Source of the DNA: Litomosoides sigmodontis
Lineage: Eukaryota; Nematoda; Chromadorea; Rhabditida; Onchocercidae
DNA length: 64,000 bases
Assembly (NCBI GenBank): GCA_963070105.1
Contig: OY718803.1
Coordinates: 583,501-647,500 of the forward strand
Direction of reading: 5' to 3'
Shown: positions 49,342 to 61,267 of the stretch, piece by piece
Layout: each line of letters opens with the position of its first letter
How positions within the stretch are numbered: the first letter of the stretch is position 1
Position numbers and translations under genes: made by a program
The notes under the pieces: generated by a model
Told to the model about the DNA's origin: nothing
Databases searched by the model: none
What the model saw: only the letters and a program-made list of their open reading frames with translations

Positions 49342-51984
49342 ATGGAGACGGAGGTTATAAGGACGTTTAATGCAGAGGTATGGCGTTATTTCGTATTTTA
49401 AGCAAGGTATCGATGAATTTTCAGTTGCAATAATACGATTTTGTTTATGTGTCGGAACAGTTCGTCCTGTCTCGCCAGATTATACTATAATAAGTAATAA
49501 TGTAAATCAAAGTGCTTGCATAGCGTGTAACCTCTTATATTGTAGGGCAGAACACACTGCTATATCATATTAATGCAAGATAGAGTGTATGCTCATCGCA
49601 AATTTATAAGTTGATATGTGTGTTGCTGTATTTGTAATTTTAGTTGGTATCTCTGTACGAATTACGACCACCGATAAGTAAGAAAAAGATTGTGGATATC
49701 ACAAAGGCGGCAATGAAAGCTATCAAATATTACAAACATGTCGTCTTTGGAGTGGAAAAGTTCTTGATGAAGGTTAAAGAATTTAAAATGTTTGATTAAG
49801 GTGATAGGATTTAATATTTATTGAAAGGTGGTATCTATGACAATATTTATTTTGAAGAGCATTGCAGAATCTGGAAGATATTTTCACTTCATCAACAATT
49901 ATGAAGTGTAAAATCGACGCTTGAATTGTTGAATTAATACTTATTTTGAAGAGCATTACAGAATGTAGTTTCTTTTTAACTAACAGTTTTTATTTCCAGT
50001 GCAAAGCGGAATATAAGATACCTGGTCTGTATTGTATTGATTCCATAATACGGCAATCACGTCATCAATTCAAAGAGAAAGATGTTTTTGGTCCACGTTT
50101 CGCAATCAATATGCAAGCAACTCTTTCGAATTTGTTGAATTGTAAGGCCGATGATAAGGTTACTTGTGATTCTTCATTCATTTTTAATGTATAATTTTTA
50201 GGAAAGGCGACATACTGCATATGAACGGCTTTTCCTTTTTATATTCTTTTTATACAAATCGTTTTTGTGCATTACTTGAAGTTATATTCTACAGATTTAT
50301 TGTCTATGCTTCATCTCATATATTCTTTGTAGTTAAAAGTAGTTCGAGTTTTGAATTTGTGGAAAAGCCATGAAATCTTCGATAGGGCGAAGTTACGACC
50401 ATGGTTGGAATACTGCCGGGATGTGCATGGGCTAGGTTTCTTTTCCTTCTTTTATTTGTCATGATTTTTTTGTAATCTCAACTATCAAAGATTAGCATTA
50501 TATATAACTGTCCTCAGTTACCTCTTGTCATTCAATGGAGAAAGTAGACACTGAACCGTCCGAATCATCTCAGGAAACAAGAAAGTCAGCAAAGAGACAA
50601 TTCTTAAAATAAAATTAAACCAAAGAATAAATATTTTAAATTGCTTGTTATAAAATGGAATTATGAATACGATGTTTTACAGAAACAGATGTTGTGACGG
50701 TAGAAAAAAGTGTGAAGGGTGATCAGGCAGACTTTTCGATATATAGCCGCGTCCCCAGTCGTGGTGAAAAGCGAAAAGTAGTGGAATCACACACTCCATT
50801 ATCTGTGTGTTTTTGAATATTTTTTTAAAAATAAAGTTGCATTTGCAAGGACAAAACCTGCGATGCTGGATAAATTCTTGACTAGATAAATAGCTTCAGT
50901 TATTGTTTTAATTTATACGAGCTGCTTTTTATTCACTCCATCATGTCCCAAATTTTCACAATATAGTAATACTTCATGAACTTTTCGTAACATCAAAATT
51001 TTACCACAAATTATAGGGAAACCGATCACGTACGCCACCATTGCTTTTGCGTGAGCCAAGTGATGACGCCGTGGAAGGGGGCGTAAGCGAGCGTGAAACG
51101 CTTGCGATGCTAACTACAATGGGTTTGGATCTTGGAGGAATGTTTACTTCTGACTCATCGTTGTTGCAGAAGGTCAATAAATTAGTTAATGACAAGCTTA
51201 CGGAACGTCGGGAATTGGATTCTAAAAGACAAGGAAATATTAAGGTTCTTTTCTTCTTGAATCTGTTTCCAATATGATGTCCTGGCAGTACTCTTTCATT
51301 AGTGAAGCTTAAAGTGAAAATATCCATTCACTGATTATCGTTACCAGAAGAGCCTTGTGATGTAAATTCTTTTGTTACTGAGATATAAAATCGATTTATT
51401 ATCGTGTACTAGTAGTTGATATTCTTTTTCATCATTTTCAGAATCTTCTTTCCAAAGAATTCGACTATAGTGATGAAGATGATAGCGGTGACGATGATTT
51501 TAGCCGCAAGTTAGAGATAGAAGCGAAACCTACCGAGCTAACAAAACAACAAATTATAGGGTATTAGTTAAATCTTGTGCAAGTAATGCATTGTAGAGAC
51601 TATAGTTAAATTATTTATGATCAACAAGGTATTGAAAGGAGATTACGTGTAAACGATTGATACTTTGAGCGTACTATGGAAACCTGACTATGTTCTAAGG
51701 GTGACTAATTCTGAATATTAGCTTGAACAAATCTGATTTGTAACTATGATTATTGATTGGGAGGAGTGTAACTCTTAATCGGTTATGTAAGAATTATAGT
51801 GGCTTTTGAAAGGAAAAATGTAAAATTATTATGCTCAACTGCATCGTATTGCATTGAAGTATGGCAGAAGCAGTTCTTCGAGAACCGGATACTAAAGAAG
51901 AAATACAGCGCATGCATACGGAACGAATTTCGGCCTTGTCTCAAGCTGCTGCAGCAAGGGTGCAAGCTGTTAAGCAGCAGCAGC

Positions 51985-52036
<52 letters not shown>

Positions 52037-55000
52037 TCAGGGAAATATCCCAGCTGCAACTCGTACACTAACAGCCCAATCGGGAGCACCACCAATTACG
52101 ATCCCACTAAATCCCATTACTCCGTCACAGACGAGCATAGCGACGGTTCCTCCACTTTCGATTCCCATGCCCGGTCAACCTTTGCAGCCTCCGACAGCGA
52201 CAAATATATTATCACCCAGATCGGCACAACAATTTGTAAGTCTTCGTTCCGAGTATTTTGCTTTTTTTTATAAGAGGATTCCATTCTGTTGAAAGGCATC
52301 AGTTAACCCAGAAGAAGCAGTTTTTGGCAAAAACAAAATAGGTAGAGTTACACTTGCTTTGGATGAATATATGCTTTGCTTTTTACGAAATCTAAAAGAG
52401 TTTTCATAAATTCTTTTTGTTTCATGCTATAAAACTTTAATTATGTGAACGTTTCATCATACTTCTAATATTAATGCAATCTAATCATCGGGTAAAGTTT
52501 TACTTTAAAATGAAAGTTTTATAGGTAAAAACATAATTCTTCTTTAGAAGCTACTTTAATTGTAGGAAAACAATACATTTTGACTATTGTCTATATTTGA
52601 TTAGGTAATTTAATTGCCTTTGTTTATTTTGCACGTAGTTTATTTGTTCATATTTTATTCATTATTCATTTCAGTTACTTAATGCAGGAGGATTAGCTGC
52701 GTTTGCGCCAAGTATGCCGCCGCCAAATATGTTGGGTGTGATGCCTTTACAGGTACCCAATTCGATGCCTGCCGGAATGCCACTTGCAAGTACTACGAAT
52801 GCGGGCAGTCGAGATTGCAAAGATGTTGATCAGGTTTTCTTTACATTTGGCATGGTTTTCTTTCTTTTTTTTTTTAAACAAAATAGAGAAACCAAACTGT
52901 ATTTGATGAACATAATCGTTTTACGAAATTTTTTTAGATAAAAAACACGTCCTTTATTCGAATCATATTATTCCATTATCCCAGTTTCTTTTTTTAACTT
53001 TTTTTCTTTACGGCATGAAGCAGTGAATTTCACACATATTTCTACTTCGTTATAATGCACTATAGGACGAACGTTATCACAGAGAAGGAGATGATAGATT
53101 CGATAGTGATCGAGATGAGCGGTTAAGACGAGGTCATACAAGAAATGACAGAATTAATGAAAAAAATGATAAAGGTCAAGAACGGCGGCGCGGTCGTTCG
53201 AGGTAGTTTATCGTATGTGCTGCTTATGATATTTGGAATGGGACATTAATTAATATTAAACAGTTCATGTTTTATACTACTATATGATAATTATAAAGGG
53301 ATCGCGATGAAGGCAGAGGAAGCAGTCGTGGCTTTGGGGAGCCTCATTCAAAGCGGTCGCGACGAAGTCGATCGCGTGATCAAGATTTTGGAGATCGTAG
53401 AAGGGAGCATCGACGTAGCAGTAGTCGTGGACGAAGAGGTTTATTGAGAGGGCATCTTGATAGGGAACGATCAGAACGCGATCACAACAGTCCAGTAATG
53501 AGTTTTATTATTTGAAGAGTATGCTCGTTAGATTTTTTCTCTTGCAATCACTTGTACGGTGGATTGTTTGCCAAAGGATACTTTGTTATTCTAGTCGTAT
53601 GCCTTACTGCATAATAGTGTAGTTCAAATATGTTTATTTTTTATGTTGCCGTGACGGATAAATTTTCAGATGTATGAAATTTATTTAAAAGAAAATTTTA
53701 TAATTTATATATAACTGGACACTTTCATGATTTCGAACACTTGCAGTACAGAGAATTAGAACGGCTGCGTAGAAAAATGGGACTTCCATGGCCACCAAAA
53801 GAGGGACACGTACTAAGTGAGTTATTGTAGAATTTTGCAAGTGAAAGTGTCAAAGCATCAAGTGTAAGATTAAATTCATGTATTTTTTGCTACATTTATC
53901 ACTTGTAAATTTCCTCACTGCAATCGGTTATGTTACGAATTCATTGACGATATAACTAGACAGTATAACTGAGAAGTCAAATTATATGACAGTCCTTCAT
54001 TCTGTGGATGAAAATTCCTTTTTTACAAGTAGTTATCTTAGTCTGAAAAATACGTGACAATTGTTTTATTTGTGTATTCCGGAGCTTTCAAAACGTACCT
54101 TTTTTCCCAGCTTTTTGCACCTCTTTATTGTCGGTAGGTTAGAGTATTGGATAAGCCTGCTTTATAAAATTTTTTAAATTTTTATTGAAATAGACCTGTT
54201 TTCATATATATATTTATAGTCGCGTCATGTACACTATGGTTGGGCAGGATTCCTTCCAACTGTACAGAAAATGAAATCCGTCAGGCAGTAGCGGAAGCTG
54301 GAGAACCATCACGCATTAGTATTATACATTCCCGTGCATGCGCATATGTTACGATGAAAGATAGAAAAGCAGCATTTAGGGTAATGGATCGGATGCAGAA
54401 AAACTTTAAAATCGGAGAGAAAAATGTCAAAGTAAGTTGTAAATCTCAGTTAAATTAACTAGGACTAACTTTTTGTTTTTTGCGTGATGGAGTTGGTAAG
54501 ATACGAATAATTTGACTGTAGAAATGCATGCTTGAAAATCTCTAGTAGTGCAATTTTTAATAATGTAGTTCTTTTGTCCTTTAAAAGGTCTTCAGTTTGA
54601 ACTTGTTTGGATTTAACTTTTCAGTTGAATTGGGGGATTGGACAAGGTTTAAAAAATGAAAGGTATGCAGAGTATTGGGACTCCGACCGAGGTTACTCAC
54701 TAATTCCACATTTTGCACTACCTAGTGATTTGGAACCTTTGATAGAAGGAGGCCATCTTGAAGTGGAGTCGTTGCCGGCTAACCTCATTGGTAAGTTCAT
54801 TTTTCACTATTTTTTTGTTACTGTTTCAAAGGTTTTTCATTGTTTGTTTTAAATAGATTAAATTAAAATGAACTTCGTTGACTTGATTTGAAACGAAGTC
54901 GAGAAATGAATGCTGACAACTTCTGTTACAGATTTGTATGATGAACATGGATTGAAAGGAAAGCAGCGTGAACATGATGCTCAAAGTACTTCAAACATTC

Positions 55001-58000
55001 AATTACCGCAAGTAGCTCCAAATATGCCTTCTTATCAGTTTCCTCGTCAGTTATTATAACAAATAATTTTGCTACTTATATACTTTGTCACTTTTGTTAC
55101 TTATAATTAACGTTTTCAGTTTTCTTTTGTTTTATAAATATAACGCTTTATTAGATTTTTTAAATGAGTTCAAATTTATATTGATTAAAAAGTTTAGGTG
55201 TTTGTGAACTAACAAGTACTTTGCAAACTTCTACATTCTTCTTTGTTCTTTTTTTTCTAAATATCTTCCCAAATTTTCAGTTGCTCAACCTCCTCGACTA
55301 CCCGGAACTGCTCCATTCCTACCTCATGGAATGATGCCAATTCCTGGTATTTTCCCCCCTGGTCTACCTCCTCAAATTGGAAGTGGACCACTTGCTGGCG
55401 CCGCACCAACTCCGAAAGCGCAAAACTGTGATGCCGAAGCAACCAACGCTCCATCGACTCCTCCTCAGGCATGATTTCATTATTATCGTTAACAATGTTA
55501 ATGGGTTAACACTCCGTGAGCGATGATGCTGTTTAAGGAACCAAAGTCGTTTCACTTTTTTAGTAGCTCTTGATATTATTCACTTCGTTTTATATTATTA
55601 GTAATGAATATACGTTTTACATTATTAGTATTGGATACTTAATTAAGAAAATAATACTGCTAAACAGTAATTCAAATTTTAACATGATTCTGCTTCCTGT
55701 GGCAGTATTTGAGAACAATGTTATGCAATATTAATGTTGCGCTGTGGAACAGTATTTTATTTCAGGCTCCCATCAATGCAATGAATGTGGATAGGATGCG
55801 TGTGCCAGGTTATTTTTCAAAGGCTTTTTCTTTTGGTGTTCTTGCCTATAATACAATCTAATTTTGCTTATGAGTGGATGCAAGTTTTTAGAAAAGTTTG
55901 AAACGCAGGGTTTAGTATCAAATAAATTAAGAGTGTCGCGCATTAAAGTATAATGTTTCAAAATTTCGAGATCAAGTGTGATATTTCAAAATCCACAACG
56001 ATTGGAAACTCCACAAGAAAAGCTTTACGAGTTGCAATCACAGAATAGAAATTTTAGGACCGAATACATTCATGTCGTCGAGCTATAACATGCCGCCTCC
56101 TAGATTCAATGCTTCTTGTGGATCTCTAAATTTGAGAGGAAATCGATCAGGAGTATTTCCTGGGAGGTATGATTTCATTATGTTTGTTCCTCTTTCGATC
56201 GTTCGTGTGGTTCGAAATATTTTATCTTTCTTCAACATGTTTTTCCCTTACAGGTCACCATTTCCACCTTTCCGCGCAGGACCACCTTTTGGAGGAGCTC
56301 CAGTTAGAGGGGTATGTGTTCCCTGCAGTTATTATTATTTCGCTATTCAGTACGCTATTCATTTTAATCTTTGCAGTCCCGAGAGATTTAATTGGTAGTA
56401 TTTTTATTACCAAACAATATTTTAGTTTATATGTAATTTTTTTATTAATGTATTTTAGGTGTTGCGAACACCGCTGCCCCTCATGCAGTCCCCTGGAGTG
56501 GGAAGAGGACTACGAAATCTCTATCCTTCACGACATTTTCCACCACCTTTATTAACTAATAATGCCGGTATGAGTTAAGTGATGTTTTTCAGCCATGAAT
56601 ATCTTGCTTTGGTTATAATGCAGAATTACTGATGAAAACAACCATTGATGCTAAATAGTATGCACTTAATAAAAAATGTCGCAGTCTAAGATACCAAATA
56701 ACTTTACTTTGTATGCCGTCCCGTTATAACATGCATTCTTTGCACTGGATAGTCTTTTGCTTTTTCTGCATTCCTTTTGGTAAAGCACTTCAATACTAGA
56801 GTTGCCATTCAGAATGAAATCTGTAGGACTAAAATCTATTTGAGTTTTTTATGGTGTTGAATATAAGCTCCTCAACCTGAAAATTATTAAAGAAACAAGA
56901 TTCGGCGACTACATAAAAATTATTTTTACAAAAACATTAGATTTTATACAATCATAGTGGAAAAAACGGGCAAAAAATTGTCACGGTTTCAGATGGCTAC
57001 AAAGGTATGCAGGAGAATCGATGGCGGAATAGTGAACCAAAAGATGGCCATATTGACAATTCTAGACAGGATGAGTGGGATAATAATGCTATGGTGCCAT
57101 CCAGCAGTCATGAGGAGTACTCGCAACCCGAATCAACTAAAATTGGTAACTTTCATTCTCACCAAACTTAAATCGGACATTCTAACTTTTGCAAGACTTC
57201 CAAAACACATGTAAGCGAATTCGAGTTGACGTTACTGGTTTTATTTTGATTCTGATGGATGCTGTTCTGATATGTTGCCGTTTAAATAGCATTTGATAAT
57301 TGATAAGAATAAGCCTTTCACTTTAGCTGTGTGCAAGAATTTATTGCATCCTTAAATTTGAACTTTACTACGTAGTGGTATGCTTAACTTAGTTATCGCC
57401 TTAAATTTAGAAACAATTACAAAAAGAACTGACGTGGATGACTCGAGTAATGAACCAGTGACGTCGACTACTCACGACGATGAGAGCGCTGCTGTAAGTG
57501 GCACCGCGGAGAGCTTAGCATCCGAAGTAAAATTACTCGGTGATGCAAGTGTGATTTCAAACAATGATGATTTAAAGGTTGTAAATTTTTCATTCGATAA
57601 GGTTTTGGTGTTAAACAATAAAATTTAGGATTTATTGATAAAACATATATAAGCAGCGTATGTTGTTTATGCTACAGCGCTGTAGCTCTTTTATTTGGTA
57701 CATTTCATATGTCACGTCTTTAGCATCATTTTGCAAAACGACAGAACTGAACTTTTTTAATTGGATTAATCAATTTCTGAAGTCTTTACATATTTTAGAG
57801 GCATCATTACAGTGTCATATCCTAAAAGTGAGCAAACTTTCAGTGGAGCATAAACTATTTACATATAGCTCGTTATAGTAAGTATAAAAAAAAGTATTAT
57901 AAAAATTTCTAAGGGCTTGATACTACTGAGAAGTATAGTTTTAAGACCAAGCTAAAGCTTGAATGGAAGTAATGCACTATCTCCAGTTTTCTTGTTTTTA

Positions 58001-58198
58001 AATGAAAGTAATGCGTGGTGATTATAAAAATTGTAACACCTCTTGGAGAGCAAATTCTTTTAATTGAAGCATATTTTTTAGACTGTATTATTGTAGAGAA
58101 ACTGTTTGTTTGTTTATCGTTGTTTTGCCTTGCAGACAGTAACAATGAACGAGGACAGAATGTTGGAGCAAGCAATCGTTTATGGTGATGAAGAATAA
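49342..58198 (+). CDS. SCAF8: SCAF4/SCAF8-like RNA polymerase II CTD-binding, RRM-containing protein
   Basis: A nuclear protein that binds the phosphorylated CTD of RNA polymerase II; mammalian SCAF4/SCAF8 prevent premature polyadenylation. Twenty-three exons join in phase to 1,071 residues: 49342-49377, 49644-49772, 50000-50158, 50333-50435, 50683-50804, 51017-51244, 51442-51560, 51860-52235, 52675-52833, 53066-53202, 53299-53494, 53747-53816, 54220-54431, 54625-54790, 54932-55045, 55281-55468, 55766-55808, 56058-56166, 56254-56311, 56459-56567, 56993-57145, 57411-57577, 58136-58198 (TAA). The CID occupies residues 1-140 (KAAMKAIKYYKHVV, PGLYCIDSIIRQSRHQF, LKVVRVLNLW). Then come an acidic SKEFDYSDEDD segment, 20 glutamines, an RS/RD-rich region (about 480-590), the RRM (from TLWLGRIPSNCTENEI, about 612-685) followed by the family-specific YWDSDRGYSLIP, and a Pro/Gly-rich tail. 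The intron after 55468 has a GC donor. The symbol is that of the human homologue. Confidence 0.93.
51975..52034 (+). repeat. Polyglutamine-coding repeat, (CAG)3(CAA)17
   Basis: Twenty consecutive glutamine codons inside SCAF exon 51860-52235, followed by His-Gln. Seventeen of the twenty are CAA. The other frames of the tract give the Asn and Leu runs and are not genes. Confidence 0.97.
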
Positions 58199-60090
58199 TG
58201 ATCCTTCATTAGTATGTATTATACATTGCGTTTTATGCAAAAGTGATTTTTTGTATGGTGTTGGCAGATTGTATTAGACTAAAGCGCGACTCACTAATCT
58301 GTTTTAGTTTTAAGAAATGAAGTTCAAACTTTATAAGTGAAGCAGTATGTTAAAAAAAGAACGACGGGAAATTTGGTATTTGAGAGATGAGGAGTTTTAA
58401 GTCCTTGAAAGGGTTGACGCCGGAAGGATCGTTTTTAAATCTAATACTATCTGGAAGGGTCTTGCTGCAGCCTTATTGCAATCACTACATAGTGGCGTTT
58501 TTAATAACAATAACGGCTGAATGTGAAGTTATTTTTTTTCCAATATATGCATTTCTTGAAATTCCACCTTAATGCTGAATGTTGTAGTCTTGTAGTGGTA
58601 TTTTATTATCCATTGATATTGATAATGTCCTTGAATTATGGCTTGTTCATCATTGCTTTTTCTCATTATTATTATTAATGTGCAACAAATATTGCCCGTT
58701 GACTCATCAACTGCTTTTTCTTTGAAACTTGTCTCTTTGCAGAAAATTGAAACATTCGTGACTAGAAGTTCGAAATTCTCATTTATAGCCCTTTATTTTC
58801 AAGATGCGGGCAATCATTACTATTGTTTTATTTGTAACTGTTGTCTTATTTGTACTAGTTGGGAAGAACCTGCAATGCTTCTGCTGATAGTTTGTACTAC
58901 CATTGTACTGCAATATTCCCTGTAAGTTGATGGAGTAATTTATATTTTCAAGAAGTGATAAGTAACAGGTTACTTATGCTTTTTGGAAAAAACCAATCTC
59001 AACTATTACACTCTTTCTAATAAAAGAAAAATAAGCCTCTGAAATACTTACATTGTAACGTCCGAACTGAGTGAACTTGTCAAGTTTGAATAATTTATGT
59101 AGCAGAAAGGACGAATTACAGAGCGGGAGCCGTTTAAAATTTTTATCATAACAGTAAATGCGAGCAATAGTTGATGAGATCATTTGTTATGAAAAGGTTA
59201 TACAATAAGTTTGGATGTAACGAAAAATTGTACAACAATTAAGTGTACAGCAATTAAGGGTTGTCATAAACAATGGTTAAATTACTTCAAGAAAGAAAAT
59301 GAAGGGAAATGAGGCTAACCAAAAATGACTTGGAAAGTTGTACTGGTTAGTAGTGGTTTGCGTTATAGGATTTCAATAGGCCGGAAGCTTTCCGAGGGAA
59401 ACGACTGAGAAATCATTTTAATCGCGCGTTTGGTTACATTGCACTGACAGTAGCGAAATAGTAATAAAGATAATAATAAAGTGTAGTAATAATGGGGAGA
59501 AATGGGAGGGAAATTTGAGTGAAGTGAACGCGACTTGTGCTGTTGTGGTAGGGAAGATGAAAGGTTTCGCAGCATAAATGATGTAATTAGCAATGAAATG
59601 GTACATCAATCATTTAATTGAATGATATGCACTGTGCGTACAGTACAATACTGGCGTTGAATTACTGAATACGTTCTATTGTAGTATATTACGTTAAAGG
59701 GACGTAACATAGACCTTCATCTCTTCCCTTTTTATAGCTTCAACTATCTATTGCATTTATGCTAAATTGGTTAATTTTCGAAATATTCAAGGAATCGTCG
59801 AATTCCACAAAGCAATTATAAAAATCAAAATTTCTTCAATCAAATGTAAAAATTTGATAGATAAATTGAAGTGAGAGAAATGAGAAAAGAGCAAAAACCT
59901 CAAGGAATTTTTGTGCATAATTTTTTCATTCTAGTATTTTCCTAATTGCTGCTCCTTAATTTGTATTAATTAAATTTGCTTGCTTAATTATAAATTAAAT
60001 GACAGAAGATGTTTGCGACATACGTATTGGGAATTAATTTCTCTTTTTATACAATTTAATAAAATAATTTTAGGTGGAAAATTCCATCCG
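58199..60090. other. Intergenic interval between convergent SCAF and secreted-protein genes
   Basis: About 1.9 kb of AT-rich DNA with no supported exon. A 9-bp palindrome (ATAAGTAAC and its complement) sits near 58960-58980. It must hold the 3' ends of both flanking genes. Confidence 0.5.
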
Positions 60091-61267
60091 TTATCCATCA
60101 ACTGATGATTTGTGGTGATAGAGAATAGTATCCTTTGATGATAACGATGATGATAATGATGATGATGATGATAACGATGAAGCGAACGGATACAAATTAC
60201 TGTTGCCATTTTGTGCATGTTTTTTCTTATGTATTCGTGAAATGCCCTCACTTCTTGGCTGATTAGTAACATAGTCAACTGCAATACCTTCCAGTGCATA
60301 TTCATAATCATCTCGCATTAATCCACCTAAATAAATTTCAATAGATAACTCGCGCAAAAGTTTTGCTTCCTTTTTTGTTTGATTTTACCGCTGGGATTTT
60401 TCGTTGCACAGAATTCTATTCTAATTTACAGTAAATTTTTTTCCTCCTCGCAATGGGCAAAAAAGAAGGAAAATTCGCGAAATTATAATTTGAAGTGAAA
60501 TGGATGCAATCCTTGAAAACACCACAATTTTGTTATTTGAAGTCTTTTTTTTAGTTCAAATGAAGCTTTGTTATTTTTATGAAATGAACACGGAACAATG
60601 AAGGCTTTTCTTTTTGCCTGTATAAGAGGCACAATCAAAATGGGAGTTCTAGCGAAATGACAGCTTGAAATGAATTTAGTAGTAGAATTGAATAGAGAAG
60701 ATTTTAGCTGTTTTATTTTTTTTTTAACTTGAGTAAAAGCTAGAAATTTAGTTTTTGTTCGGTCTAATTCAGTAGAGAACAGTTGCAAACTGCTTATTGT
60801 AATCTAAATAATGAAATAATCAACTTATTCCTATGATTTATATCACAAGCTAAGACTTATTGCTCTTTATTAAAACAATTAATGAATGATAATTTGTGTT
60901 GAAGTGGATGAGAGGAGGTCCGATGCATTCTGCATTAATGTAATAATTAAATTTTTGATGCTAATTTCTCCACGAAACTACAATTTCAATGGACCTCTTT
61001 CTCACACTCTAATCTATCTGACCCACAATAATCTTGAAAATGTTTATAAATGAAGCCAAGCGTATTATCAGTGAGTAATTATCAGCAATACTATAATTTG
61101 AAATGAAATTTGCTGATTTAATAAAAGCAGTGGAAGAAACGAACAAAAATTGATGGAGCAAAGCAATAAAATGACTTACCAGTTTCATACGATCGACCTA
61201 CCACCATCAAACTAAGATATGATAAAACAATCAAGCAGGGCAGTAACGATTTTCGATTCGAATACAT
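60091..61267 (-). CDS. Small secreted protein, two exons, unrecognised
   Basis: Minus strand: exon 61267-61180 (ATG to an ACTG|GTAAGT donor) and exon 60326-60091 (after ATTTAG, to TAA) join in phase to 107 residues across an 853-base intron. The N-terminus MYSNRKSLLPCLIVLSYLSL followed by MVVGRS has the charge, hydrophobic core and small-residue end of a signal peptide. The mature part contains YETGGLMRDDYEYALEG and a tribasic KKK (SRIHKKKHAQNG), then a Ser-rich stretch coded by a TCA/TTA microsatellite (SSLSSSSSLSSSLSS), and ends YHHKSSVDG. A neuropeptide-like or other small exported precursor cut at KKK is possible, but no amidation glycine follows the Lys run pattern and I recognise no family. 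I infer it is a real gene from the canonical splice sites, the matching phase and the signal peptide. Confidence 0.65.

Noticed and set aside
59988..60311. Frame with a His-rich run on the minus strand
   Set aside because: It is the shifted frame of the Ser-coding microsatellite in the secreted-protein exon.
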